NCBI GenBank assembly: GCA_001839685.1
Contig: MLAK01000993.1
Location: 93,310-157,309 of the forward strand
Direction: 5' to 3'
Source of the DNA: Tritrichomonas foetus
Lineage: Eukaryota; Parabasalia; Tritrichomonadida; Tritrichomonadidae
DNA length: 64,000 nt
The position numbers were made by a program, and so were the translations under genes. A model generated the notes under the pieces. That model was not told where the DNA came from. It ran no database searches and worked only from the letters and a program-made list of their open reading frames with translations. Below, piece after piece: positions 10,901 through 20,300 of the stretch (positions are counted from its first letter, which is position 1; each line of letters begins with the position of its first letter).

Positions 10901-11078
10901 CCAAATGCACCTTCTACTTGGAAATGAACAAGTTGTGATACAAGATAAAGAGTTGAATAATATATTCAAAAGGTTTATTTCATTAATATCTACCTTTTTA
11001 TCATATATTGCTGCTTCTTTCTTAGGTGGCCAAGAAAGAGAACTTGTATATTCGCAGCAACTTAAGCGGAATGAATAA
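7992..11078 (+). CDS. Long coiled-coil protein, function unknown
   Basis: 1028 residues. The first 70 are serine/proline-rich and disordered. Residues about 70-330 are helical, and long heptad-rich coiled coils follow, strongest at about 405-470 and 690-750. A CSKC pair lies near 522-525. A glycine-rich break (about 612-620, PQPGGSGKK) separates two coiled-coil blocks. The last 200 residues look like a helical folded region. No enzymatic motif is present. Trichomonads encode many such proteins for costa, axostyle, pelta and centrosomal structures, so a cytoskeletal role is plausible but unproven. Codon use is AT-ending like its neighbours, unlike the coiled-coil gene at 23383. Confidence 0.7.
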   Translation: MKPQITITRASYSGKPGAVRLPSIEQGNIVLSPCGKRIPPSLVDINNNQRAKTSNDASRNSPIDQQLMSSIRVDIERMKESYQNFIRYNHSEILKKVQLQNNLNKLEDLYLPFLRDALNFFTSPNNFYDNNDKTFITSSAVRSSSFSFLQQWKVVLSILNTLGERGIISILEYVNEQFNKIYASITKVRDKPEKHTVLFEKISKSCDIIEESVLNLQKMIQELIENFTDPTGENINFYLGEIRKFLAIFNETFYNVFPKAGLAPLELSEIKSSTLSASNDIMNALRALFSFWSDYRDLIRYKDDIQKMIDSVCNQMRLPSSMMRIVATKQRSESVSSETLAKKPSTEFARIDIFIKKILKTLQKPPLDPNVDIWTRLKQLEQLIKNALKESNESVDKLIRQSSKIQILTSESEAHLKEMEDLKNQNEELQNELNELRQNLQKNEEKLQLAIENNEKFQENKCIEKVSVRLNEMMQNIDINVEQNFHQDIEQKHSTQSTNGNDDDNLNDISKLEKLNIFVLEKRCSKCQEYEQQRMEIKKILKQYVNLKPGESILSAIQTFVQKHEEIEQENIRISEINAEAQAQLDELQEVATTLLGRSVTGSEVQKNAPQPGGSGKKLRKNIPNKNGMSANILQSFKDIEMNHKKELANYKNQLKGKHNQKLAGILSTFKDIFPDQEINEQDLLNADGKLNIEEIIRKKIAQTTEKVEEMQAKIDSDNRLLEKIKRWMMDQTDEVNINELSFEQALPILMRSIDKKENPLQTKVDHLEKVAQRTLNETRVFVDTLNRLKLVDNVNTSELNILQLLDVARTCAAELNQKVEDDESLINIKNIEIDTSKDSLKVIAERLHKLLQMKDEIDFSKMDLGTLLFNLNNIVEELYSGGTSGLFIAIAELNEISRNAKKLSKYPNSPDPKTYLPDILEKFTSNEESMRAAKKFEEPLEAIFKNFDFQLESYHPDQQSFKFLREKIFQMHLLLGNEQVVIQDKELNNIFKRFISLISTFLSYIAASFLGGQERELVYSQQLKRNE

Positions 11079-11317
11079 TAAAATTTTGTTTGTTTTTGTA
11101 ACTTTTTATTGATTTTTTTTGTTTTACTAATATTATTAATATTATTTGATTGTAATACCTTTTTATGAACAAATGTTTAGGTTATTACATGATTATTAAA
11201 TCCTTGTAACAATTATAGAGAAATGTTTTGATATGAATTAAAAATAACAATTTATTTTCTTTACTATACTAAAAAAACACAACACTTTCATACAAATTTA
11301 CCGCAAAATTCGATTGT

Positions 11318-12292
11318 TCACATTTTGTTGATTGATGTTGATCGACCCAGCTTCGTCCTGTTGCACTGCGACATCATTATTGCGTCAACTGGCGAAAACT
11401 GGTGATTATTTACACCTATTGTTTTCTTCTTCACAAAAAATTCAGTCATCTCTGCATCACGCACGATGACCTCACGACATTCCTCATCACCCACAAGATC
11501 GAGGACGATTTTGAATTTGTGTTTTTCACCTGGAACAATTTCGTAACGAGATCGACCAACATCGAAGAAGACTCTGAAGACTCTAAAAAGTCCTTTTGAT
11601 ATGTTTGGCTTTGAAAAAATTTGAATGAAAATTTGAGGTGTGAAAACTATCGCTAATTCACCTGTAAATGTGAAAATATACTTTGGAACGAGAGCTGTAG
11701 TCCTCTGATATTCACTAGGTGCAACTAATTTGGGAGGTTGGTCATACATCGTAATAACCGCTGATTGGATTATTTTGATGCAATACTTTTCAGGGGTTTT
11801 CCACTCTTGTGACCTGATTCCATTTCGGTTAACTGATGGATAGTATCCTGGACTATCATCGATGTAGAAATGCACCAAAACTCCTTGAATTGTGAGATCG
11901 ATTGGATAATCGAATATTTGGGCCGCTTTCGAATAATCCTGCTCAGGAACTGACAAAGCCTCGAGCAAGTTCTGGACAGTACAAAATCGACGAACTGGGA
12001 CATTCTTCATTTTCGGATTGACGAAAAGACAGCCTGTGTGAAACGCAATAGCTGAAAGATCGCTGAATGGCGCGTAATAAGTAGATCCAAATACTTGTTG
12101 GCGTGAAATCGGTTCGTACGAAAAAGAGATAAATCGTTGATCAATATAAACTTGGAAAATATTGCCTGGAACAGGAGACAAGGAAGCTAAATCGAACTTT
12201 GGGTGATATTCAATCGCAGTTCCGTCGCACGGAAATTGACTTTCAATCCCATTAGAATATGGCGAATAAAAAAAATTTGGTTCTTCAATCAT
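11318..12292 (-). CDS. Rxt3-like histone deacetylase complex protein
   Basis: 324 residues. Features recall the Rxt3 domain of the Rpd3L histone deacetylase complex: an N-terminal DGTAIEYHPKFD, a FGSTYYAPFSDLSAIAFHTG segment resembling the WGTDVYTDDSDLVA-HSG signature, and YPSVNRNGIRSQEWKT resembling the region where Rxt3 proteins have a conserved GIRSR-W. This is recognition by motif, not by search. In yeast Rxt3 is a non-catalytic Rpd3L subunit. The last 40 residues are basic and probably disordered. It is transcribed divergently from CK2 alpha, with only 80 bp between the two ATGs. Confidence 0.6.
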   Translation of the reverse strand: MIEEPNFFYSPYSNGIESQFPCDGTAIEYHPKFDLASLSPVPGNIFQVYIDQRFISFSYEPISRQQVFGSTYYAPFSDLSAIAFHTGCLFVNPKMKNVPVRRFCTVQNLLEALSVPEQDYSKAAQIFDYPIDLTIQGVLVHFYIDDSPGYYPSVNRNGIRSQEWKTPEKYCIKIIQSAVITMYDQPPKLVAPSEYQRTTALVPKYIFTFTGELAIVFTPQIFIQIFSKPNISKGLFRVFRVFFDVGRSRYEIVPGEKHKFKIVLDLVGDEECREVIVRDAEMTEFFVKKKTIGVNNHQFSPVDAIMMSQCNRTKLGRSTSINKM

Positions 12293-12372
12293 TTTGATTA
12301 AACGTTCTCCATGCCTATTAAACGGTCACCAATCTTGATCAAAAATCTTTTACAAGTCTCCAACTCGATTAA
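12293..12372. promoter_or_regulatory. 80-bp bidirectional promoter with paired AAACG elements
   Basis: Contains TTAAACGTTCTCC (12298-12310) and TTAAACGGTCACC (12318-12330), two near-identical elements in the same orientation exactly 20 bp apart, about two helical turns. The whole space between the Rxt3-like and CK2 alpha ATGs is only 80 bp, so the pair must serve one or both genes. The AACG core resembles Myb sites such as those described for Trichomonas promoters; binding is inferred. Confidence 0.6.
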
Positions 12373-13422
12373 ATGGAAGACGGAGACGGAATTATAATCT
12401 CTACATCAAGAGTATACACCTACGTAAACGAAATCAAAGGACCAGAATGGTTTGACCATCGTAACTACTCGCCAGAATGGAAAGAGCCGAAACACTATTA
12501 TTTAATTAAAAAAGTGGGTCACGGAAAATATTCTACAGTCTACAAAAGCAGCTACAAAATGAAGGATTTTGTTGCTATTAAAATCCTAGTACCACTTGAT
12601 CCAAAACGTTATCTCAGAGAAATCAAAATATTATCGAATCTCAAAAACGGTCCAAACATCGTCAAACTTATTGACCTTATTATCGACAGATCAACCGGTA
12701 TATTTTCGTTCGTTTTCGAGTGGGTCGATTTTTACGATTGGCGAACCATTTATTCCCATCTGACGAGCGATCAAATCAAAATCGTGATGTACAAAATTTT
12801 GCGCGCTATTTTTTACTCGCATTGTAACGGAATTATGCATCGAGACATCAAACCGCAGAATATTGCTATTGATCCAAATAATCTCAAGGTGAGGCTTCTC
12901 GACTGGGGATTAGCTGACTTCTACCTTCCAAGACAACGCTACTCTTCCCACGTCGCTACACGAATGTTTAAGCCGCCAGAATTGCTCATCGAATATCCTT
13001 ATTACGATTATTCAATTGATATTTGGTCGCTTGGACTAACTTTTGCTATGATGCTTTTTGGTAAATCCCCGATCCACTGCGGCGAAAATGACGATAAGCA
13101 GCTTCAGAATGTTGCAGATTTTGTCGGTGGAAGAGGAATTATAAATTACGCAGAATCGTTAAAAGTGAAACTAAAGCCAGAAACAATAACGGACCTTGTG
13201 AAACGTGGAAAAAGAGGAATAAGTGGCTATGTTGACCGTTTTAACTCGCTGAATCCATCACAAACTCAAAACATCACACCTGAAGCGATTTCCCTCCTGA
13301 AGCAGATGATGGCGATCGACCACAGGCAGAGGATCACTGCAGAAGATGCCCTGAAGCATCCTTACTTTGAGGATGTGCGAAAGGCGCGAGAGAAGAAAAT
13401 GAAAGATGCGGCAAAAGTGTGA
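12373..13422 (+). CDS. Casein kinase 2 catalytic subunit alpha
   Basis: A 349-residue Ser/Thr kinase of the CK2 alpha family. Visible motifs: glycine loop GHGKYSTVY (about 49-57), VAIK with K70, HRDIKPQN (156-163), and DWG at 177-179. DWG instead of DFG is a CK2 hallmark. RMFKPPELL (197-205) replaces the usual YKGPELL, a small divergence. The CK2-type N-terminal extension with WFDH and the HPYFE ending are present. The lysine-rich stretch of animal CK2 (KKKKIKRE) is reduced to PKRYLREI, which may weaken heparin or regulatory-subunit contacts. CK2 is a constitutively active acidophilic kinase acting in nucleus and cytoplasm. A glycine-rich GGRGI insert (about 252) sits in the lower lobe. Confidence 0.93.
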   Translation: MEDGDGIIISTSRVYTYVNEIKGPEWFDHRNYSPEWKEPKHYYLIKKVGHGKYSTVYKSSYKMKDFVAIKILVPLDPKRYLREIKILSNLKNGPNIVKLIDLIIDRSTGIFSFVFEWVDFYDWRTIYSHLTSDQIKIVMYKILRAIFYSHCNGIMHRDIKPQNIAIDPNNLKVRLLDWGLADFYLPRQRYSSHVATRMFKPPELLIEYPYYDYSIDIWSLGLTFAMMLFGKSPIHCGENDDKQLQNVADFVGGRGIINYAESLKVKLKPETITDLVKRGKRGISGYVDRFNSLNPSQTQNITPEAISLLKQMMAIDHRQRITAEDALKHPYFEDVRKAREKKMKDAAKV

Positions 13423-13483
13423 ATTAGCTTTTCCCATTTGGTAATTCCTGTAATTTATAAAGATAAACATGTGAGCAAAGTGC

Positions 13484-13832
13484 TTTCTTTTAGTTGTTGT
13501 TGTTTCTTTTAATTGTTGTTGTTTATTTTAATTGTTGTTGTNNNNNNNNNNNNNNNNNNNNNNNNNNNNNNNNNNNNNNNNNNNNNNNNNNNNNNNNNNN
13601 NNNNNNNNNNNNNNNNNNNNNNNNNNNNNNNNNNGTTGTTGTTTCTTTTAATCGTTGTTGTTTCTTTTAATCGTTGTTGTTTCTTTTAATCGTTGTTGTT
13701 TCTTTTAATCGTTGTTGTTTCTTTTAATCGTTGTTGTTTCTTTTAATTGTTGTTGTTTCTTTTAATCGTTGTTGTTTCTTTTAATCGTTGTTGTTTCTTT
13801 TAATTGTTGTTGTTTATTTTAATTGTTGTTGT
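13484..13832. repeat. 19-bp minisatellite (GTTGTTGTTTCTTTTAATC)n
   Basis: Tandem 19-bp units with C/T variation at the last base and C/A at the centre. They flank and surround an assembly gap, so the true copy number is unknown. About ten units are readable after the gap and two to three before it. The array starts about 60 bp past the CK2 alpha stop. Confidence 0.92.
13542..13634. other. Assembly gap (93 N)
   Basis: Run of N inside the 19-bp minisatellite. The sequence could not be resolved through the repeat, so the N count need not reflect the real length. Confidence 0.99.
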
Positions 13833-14254
13833 GTTTATTTCTTTTTGTTGTGGTTGTTTTTTCTGTTTAATTTGTTCTATTTTCAGTTTGATGACCAATA
13901 TGAATCACATATCTTAGTTTCAGAATAGCCTTAAAATTGGTTTTTTTGTAGACTTGGAAGAAAATATGTGATTATTCTTTCAAAGTTGCTTTTATATCTA
14001 CTACAAGTATAATCTGTACTCAACAGTGATATTCTTAGAGATATTCATCAGTAATAGTCATATTATTTTTATGAATTATTTCTCTTCATTCGTTGTCGAA
14101 TCTATAACAAAAAGCTTACGCCAACCAAATGATTGACACATAACAGCAGAATGATTGATAAGCAAATTCATAAACTTTGGATTTAAAAAAGACAAATGAC
14201 AGTGAAGAGAAATTAAATTTTAATTTTACTAAAAACAAATGCTAAATATATTAA

Positions 14255-14359
14255 TTGTTGTTGTTATTTTTTAGTTGTTGTTATTTTTTAGTTGCTGTTA
14301 TTTCTTAGTTGTTGTTATTTCTTAGTTGCTGTTATTTCTTAGTTGTTGTTATTTCTTAG
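14255..14359. repeat. 17-bp minisatellite (TTGTTGTTATTTCTTAG)n
   Basis: About six 17-bp units, varying between TTTTTTAG and TTTCTTAG and between GTTGTT and GTTGCT. Its GTTGTT core resembles the 19-bp array 400 bp upstream. It abuts the start of a decayed DUF3447 reading frame at 14360. Confidence 0.85.
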
Positions 14360-14521
14360 AACCTTAAAGTTAATCATTCAATTCCAAGTTATTGTTTAGA
14401 ACCAGCTATTACAAGTGGATATATTGAAATGATTCATTTGAAAAATGCCATGAAATATCATCACCATATTTTGGAATGGTTAATTGAGCATACTCAAAAA
14501 AAATCGATATTATTTCATTAA
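14360..14521 (+). pseudogene. Relic of a DUF3447/ankyrin gene, DUF3447 part
   Basis: A 53-codon open stretch without ATG. It reads through CLEPAITSGYIEMIH and NAMKYHHHILEWLIEHTQ, the typical end of a DUF3447 region in trichomonad ankyrin proteins (the hallmark is a KYHHxDIxEWLIE-type helix). Several residues are missing between the two helices, and the frame closes at 14519-14521. In the next frame a NTNNIEI-type ankyrin start follows. No functional start or full domain remains. A related intact protein is encoded at 41294-43012. Confidence 0.65.
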
Positions 14522-14861
14522 TACCAACAATATTGAAATATCACAACTCTTAAGCATTTCTTTATCTATATAAATCGCAAAGAAAAAAACGTAATATTTT
14601 GAAAACATTAGTGAAAAACATTTTCTATATCGTTCGATTTGGTAATCTTTTTTTATTGAAACAACTGATATCTTTGCCAAATGTAAAGTTTTATATTCAA
14701 TAATTGTATGCATCATCAGTTAAATATTCCCAATTTGGTGTAATAATATGGTAAACCAAAACTATGGTGATAAAACTAATCTATGTATGAAAAATCCAAA
14801 TAAAAAATAAATACAATTAACAAAAATTGAAATCTTATTTATCTTTTATAGTAAAGAAAAT

Positions 14862-14990
14862 AAACAACCTCTTGATCCTTTAGAATGGACTTTGTATATA
14901 AATCAGACAGAACTAGTGAAACTACTTGTCCAACATAGGTGTTTGACAATGGAAGAATGGGGAAATGTTCTCTTTTGCTCATATTATTAA
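14862..14990 (+). pseudogene. Relic of an ankyrin repeat
   Basis: An open stretch without ATG that reads PLDPLEWTLYINQTELVKLL, recognisable as an ankyrin repeat (P-L-x-W-A and a xTELVKLL helix), ending at a stop at 14988-14990. With the DUF3447 relic 340 bp upstream on the same strand it is probably one dead gene, broken by stops and indels. Confidence 0.55.
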
Positions 14991-16322
14991 GTTGACATTT
15001 AAGGAAATTTGTAAACTTATGATTATCTATTTATTACAGGATTTGTTAATATGTCATTCTTTTCACAAAGTTTTACAACAGAAGAAAATTTTTGTTTTAT
15101 TTATCTCAAAATTAAAACATTATTTTCTTTCTAATTTTTCATAATTTCGTTTAGTGCGTACATAAATCATTCACAATATTTATTTGTATTTTTACTTGAT
15201 ATGCAATTTGAACAAAGTGTTATTAGTGATGAATAACACTGGCTTTTGAACGGTTGACTTCAACAAAAATTTAAATTCTGGTGAGTTACATAAAGAAGAC
15301 TATATATGAAAAATTGAACAATGAAACTTAAATCCACATATATCCATGATAATAGATCAAATTTATTGAAGTGAGTGATCTACTTATTCTTAGTCTAATG
15401 TTCATATGTGACGAAGCTTTACCATTTCATTAAAGAACAATAGTATTTATTTATGTAATTATGAGAGTCATACATACATCTTTTTCTAATTTTGATCTCA
15501 ATTTTTAATCACATCAAGATATTTGAACAGTCCATCTAAGAAAAGAGCAAGGCACTCTTATGAAATAAGGAATAATTCAACATATATTTTGGAAAAAACC
15601 AGAAGTGTCGACACAAGGATTTGAAACTCACAATCATGGAGCTATTATCATCTTCATTTCAAGATTTAGAAATATATATATATATAATGAAATCACATAT
15701 GAATCAAATATATGTCACATCAACTTATTCTTTGAGTCGAAAAAATCCGCAATTTTTGTTATGAGTCATTCATCTATTGTTCCAAATCATTCATGCGTTA
15801 TTTCCGTATACCCCCATTCTAAATTAAAAATATCTAATAAAGCATTTATTATTTCTTGTCATAAATTACATCAACATACTGTTGACAACAGTATAACCTT
15901 TAAAAATAAATGTGACAAACTTTATGACTGCATATGGTGAATGATGTGTAAATGAACTGCTTCCACTTTAAATGCTGTCTTTGATCAAGAAAATAAATTT
16001 CTGTTTTATTCAATATACATTTTTTCAAAAAACTAAGATCGATGCTATAGACCTTGCTACCAGAAACTTATTATTGATAATAACACCAATAAAAGATTGT
16101 TTCAAATTTATCTTTCATGAAATCACTTTATTATTTATCTTTTGTGATTTTGTTATTTACAAGGATTGTTCTCATCACAGTGAAATAAATTAAATAAATG
16201 AGCGTATTGTAAGCTCTTTTAGAACCATAGGAGTAGAGATAAGAATTTCAATTATATTGAATATTGGATGCAATAATTCAAAAAATTCAAGTGTATTGGG
16301 AATCTTTATCAAAAAGTTTCAA
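14991..16322. other. Gene-poor AT-rich stretch
   Basis: About 1.3 kb without a supported gene. The ORF at 15605-15940 starts at GTG and has no recognisable features. There is a short (TA)n run near 15670. It may contain more of the dead ankyrin gene, too decayed to read. Confidence 0.5.
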
Positions 16323-17003
16323 ATGCATTTGATCGTTCTATTCCTTTTGCGCGTTGTTAACAAAACAATTCCCCCAGATGAACAAATAACTCCACTTGAT
16401 GCTTCATTTATTATACAAGAAATGAGGAAGAAAAGAGATAAAATGGTAAATGAAATTCATTCACGAATTTCGATGGAGGCACAAAAAGAAAAGTTGAATC
16501 CATCAAACAATCCAGATTTTTATGCAGAAAAAATCATAGAAAATAAAATATTATGGCATAACCCAACTCAATTAAAATCTCGTGAAAATCAGCTTTTAAC
16601 ATTAAATGTTGAGCCAAGTATTGGTCCAATTATATTCTGTAAATTCAATACTAAAGTGGTTGCTGGTTGGAAAGCAGAACAATCAGAAAATATCATTTGT
16701 CCGGCTCCTTATTTAAAACCAGGCTTTGTCAATCTGTCAATATCAGCTGATAAATTGGCTTGGACTCGTCAAATAGAAATAGAAGTCATATCTACATCAT
16801 CTTCCATTCCATCATATATTTATTTTATTGGTGCACTTCTCATTTTTTGCATTATTGTTTTGATGAGAACAACTTTGAAAAATTCATTCGAAAAACGAGA
16901 AGATAAATTACTAAGCAATGACAGTGATATTCATATGAATACTGAGCTGTATGATTCAATGAATAATGATTTGAAAAGAAGAAAAAAGGTAACAGGAATT
17001 TAA
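16323..17003 (+). CDS. Small type I membrane protein with IPT/TIG-like domain
   Basis: 226 residues from the ATG at 16323; the open frame extends 66 bp upstream only through a TTG. This start gives a clear signal peptide (MHLIVLFLLRVV). Next come a charged helical stretch (about 20-75) and a beta-rich segment (about 105-160) with FCKFNTKVVAGW, IICPAP and KPGFVNLSIS. This CxF...CPAP...V-x-V-S layout is typical of IPT/TIG immunoglobulin-like domains. A single membrane helix (about 165-185, YIYFIGALLIFCIIVLM) follows, then a basic cytoplasmic tail of about 40 residues. Predicted surface or endomembrane protein, lumenal domain out. Function unknown. Confidence 0.6.
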   Translation: MHLIVLFLLRVVNKTIPPDEQITPLDASFIIQEMRKKRDKMVNEIHSRISMEAQKEKLNPSNNPDFYAEKIIENKILWHNPTQLKSRENQLLTLNVEPSIGPIIFCKFNTKVVAGWKAEQSENIICPAPYLKPGFVNLSISADKLAWTRQIEIEVISTSSSIPSYIYFIGALLIFCIIVLMRTTLKNSFEKREDKLLSNDSDIHMNTELYDSMNNDLKRRKKVTGI

Positions 17004-17326
17004 CAACTTTCTTCATGTATTATATAGATAGATAAATATTATTTTTATTTTTATTATTATTAATCTCACATTTTGTTTATTAATTTTTTAAACTACTCAT
17101 AAATAATGAGACATAATGTATAAAATAAGAATAATTGTCCAAATGAAACTAACTCGATAGCATTTTAACCAGTTTTTCCTAGTTTTCTGAGGTATTTGGA
17201 AAATATAAATCATGATTGACATTGTTGTATGAGTTCATAAAACTGTTTTAAAGATCTTGTGATGAATTTGTTTTATTCTTCTAAAAATAGATAAAGATGA
17301 TAAAAATATAAATAAGAAGTGATGAT
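17004..17326. other. Convergent 3' intergenic
   Basis: 323 bp between two convergent genes. It has AT-rich tracts with ATT runs near 17040-17070 and no gene or repeat of note. Confidence 0.5.
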
Positions 17327-20300
17327 TCAAACAGTTTTATATGAATAAGTAGCCAATATTTTTTCTGATTCTGAACAATCAGAATCAAAAGCAGCTAATT
17401 CAAGCGCCTTTTTCATATTTTTTGGATCATTCAATGCAATTCCAAATGCCATTGAATGAGCTCTACACTTCAATTTCATGAGAAACGTCAACGATTTTCG
17501 AATATTCTCTTTCTTGGTTTCAGTACTTCTTTCATCACTCTTCTCCTCATTTTCCTCATTATCATTTTCATGACTTTGTTCATTATTGTTTTCGAAATTC
17601 TTTTCGTTAATTTTTTTCTCATTCATTTGATTATTTATTTGGCTATTTTTTTCTTCTTGCACCATTACAAATCGAATTGTTCCAACAAAAAGATGAAAGA
17701 ATGGACGAATTAAAATTAACTTCTTTACTATTTCTTCATTTTCATAAAAATTAGATAAAAACAATTCAAATCGATAAACATATTCATGTAAATAAACAAC
17801 ATTTATACATTGTGTTAATTTTAGAAACTCCTTACAAATTTCTTTAATAATGTTTGGATCTTTATGAATTTGATGTTGATAAGTCGCCACTTCATTAATC
17901 ATTCCAAAAAACGACTCAATGTATGGAAAAGGTAAAAATCTATTAAGAGGAGGAAGGAATTTTGTTTCAAAAACAACACTTTTTTGAGTAGCAATATTGA
18001 ATAACAAAGGATAAATTTTGGCAAAATAAAAAAATCCACGCTGTGTTTGATTCAAAATAAGATTATGGTTTGCAAGAATGAAATTTTGTGAATTTGATAA
18101 TTTATGAGATTTAAAAATATTAAATATTAAAATCGAAACATTATATTGAATAACGTCATTATTTGGGAATTTTTGATTGACATCAAAAAGTTTTTTCCAA
18201 TTGTTTGATAAAAAATTATTCAATGTTTCTGAATGTCCAGTTAATAGGCTTGATAATCGAACAGCACTGATAAAAATCGAAGGAATTGACGAATTAAGCA
18301 TTTGAAGGACATTATTATAGAAATTTTCTGTTTGAATATCGCAACATTTCAATACAGAAATCAAGAAATAGAAAAATCCAGGTGAATTTGAAGGAATTAG
18401 TGGTTTGCAGCCTATAATGAAGTCCTTTGGTCGTTTTTTTTTTGGGCAATTTTTGAGAAAGTAAAGCAACAACCATCATTATTAAATCAATATTAAAATT
18501 ATTTTTATTTTTATTCAAAATTTCAATAATATTTGAAGCAGTTTTCATTTTGACTTTATTTGCACGATTTAAAATGTTGGCTAGAAAAATTAAATAAAGT
18601 GATATTGTTTTAGGCTTAAGATCTTTGTATATTTGAGTGAAAATGAAATCTAAAAATTCTGATGAATTTTCATTATTTTGATTTTCTGAAAAATGAACTA
18701 AATCCTTGAATTTTATTTTTTCCATGCTCTTTAAATGATGAAGTGTTAATGAATTTTGTGATTTGTTCAGTTCAGGCAATATCAAATTATTAGATTTGGC
18801 ATATCGACATAAAGCGTGGAGACCTGATTTGCTTGACTTTTTCATGAACAAACTCAATAGTTGAGATATTTCATCATTGGAGAATTTATATGTATTATAT
18901 CGTAATTGAGTTTCAATGATTGGATCATTCAAATTAAATTTTAATGTTAATTGGTCTTTCTTGAAGATCTTTGGAAAGACGGATTTCCTTTTGGCAGCAT
19001 TTTTAATCTTTTGATGAAGAATTTTTTTAATTCTAGGTGTATTTTTTTTGCTTCCGACAGTTTCTGGAATTATAATTTTTTCTTGGCTTAGTAATTGATT
19101 AAATTTTGAGAAAACATGCAAAGTTGAATTTGGAATATTATTAAAATTGCTGTTTAGTCCGTTAATTACATCACTTAGGATTTTATTCGTATATTTGGTC
19201 ATTGCATCAATAGTTTTTCGTAATGCGTCTGATTTCGTTGGATCATTATAAATAATTATAATAATTTGTTGACACCATATTTTTGCAACATCAGAACCAG
19301 GAACATAGAAAATCCGAATATAGAATCTATTCAATATAGTAATTATTTGGTCAGTAGTCAGTTTCCCACGATGAGCCCAGAAAATATTTGTACAGAGTGA
19401 AGGGAAGAGAAGGAATAAGTGATCTATAATATCAAAAATAATTGAAGCATCAATTTGTTCAATTGACTTTATTAAATTCAAAACTTCAACTGTCAGTGTC
19501 AAAACATTTGTGTAGTCAAATATTTTATGTGTGATTATATCAAGTGGTTGTGTAGAAATAGATTCTTTTATTATTTGATAAACTTTTTCATATGATTCCA
19601 AATTAGTATTATTGGTAACAATCCAAGAAATTCCTGTGATTACAGTATAAGTTGCAGATAAAACTAGCAAACAAGAATTCAATATACTTGGTGGCAATTT
19701 TTCCAAAGAAAAATTCGACAAAAACTTACATATTGACGTAAAAACATTTTTATCGTATGAATAAAAATCAAAAGCTTCAAAAACTAATGGAATAAATTGA
19801 GAAGTCATGTTTTGACAGCTATTATTTGATAAAATTTGAAGAGTTCTTTGAAAATCAATAGGATTAAATAAATCACATTGATGCATAACCGTTTTAACAA
19901 ATTGTTCAGATGATGAAAGTAATTTCATTGAATCTTGGGCAGCTTGAGAAAGGGTATCATTTGACATTTTGGAAAATTTAATTAATTGGTTAAAGAAATT
20001 CGCTGTTCTTGGAGAATCTCCATAAGTTTGAATAATAAATTCTCCAGAGTAACATTTCATTATATTAAGAATTTCTAAATCATGGAACCATGAAGCAGAT
20101 TTACTGTAAAATAACTTTTCTAATTCATTAAATAACAATTTTCTCTCCTTTTGCCCATTTATATTTGGAAGTGCTTGAGCAATTGCTTGGAAACAAGTGC
20201 TTTGATACGAATCATACGGTTTATTGATGATAGCTTTCACAATATTTATAATTTTATTCGTATATTTAGGATTGTTAATATGTGGAATTAAATTTCTCAG

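Noticed and set aside
15605..15940. 111-codon plus-strand ORF
   Set aside because: It starts at GTG, not ATG, with no recognisable domain, in an AT-rich gene-poor stretch.
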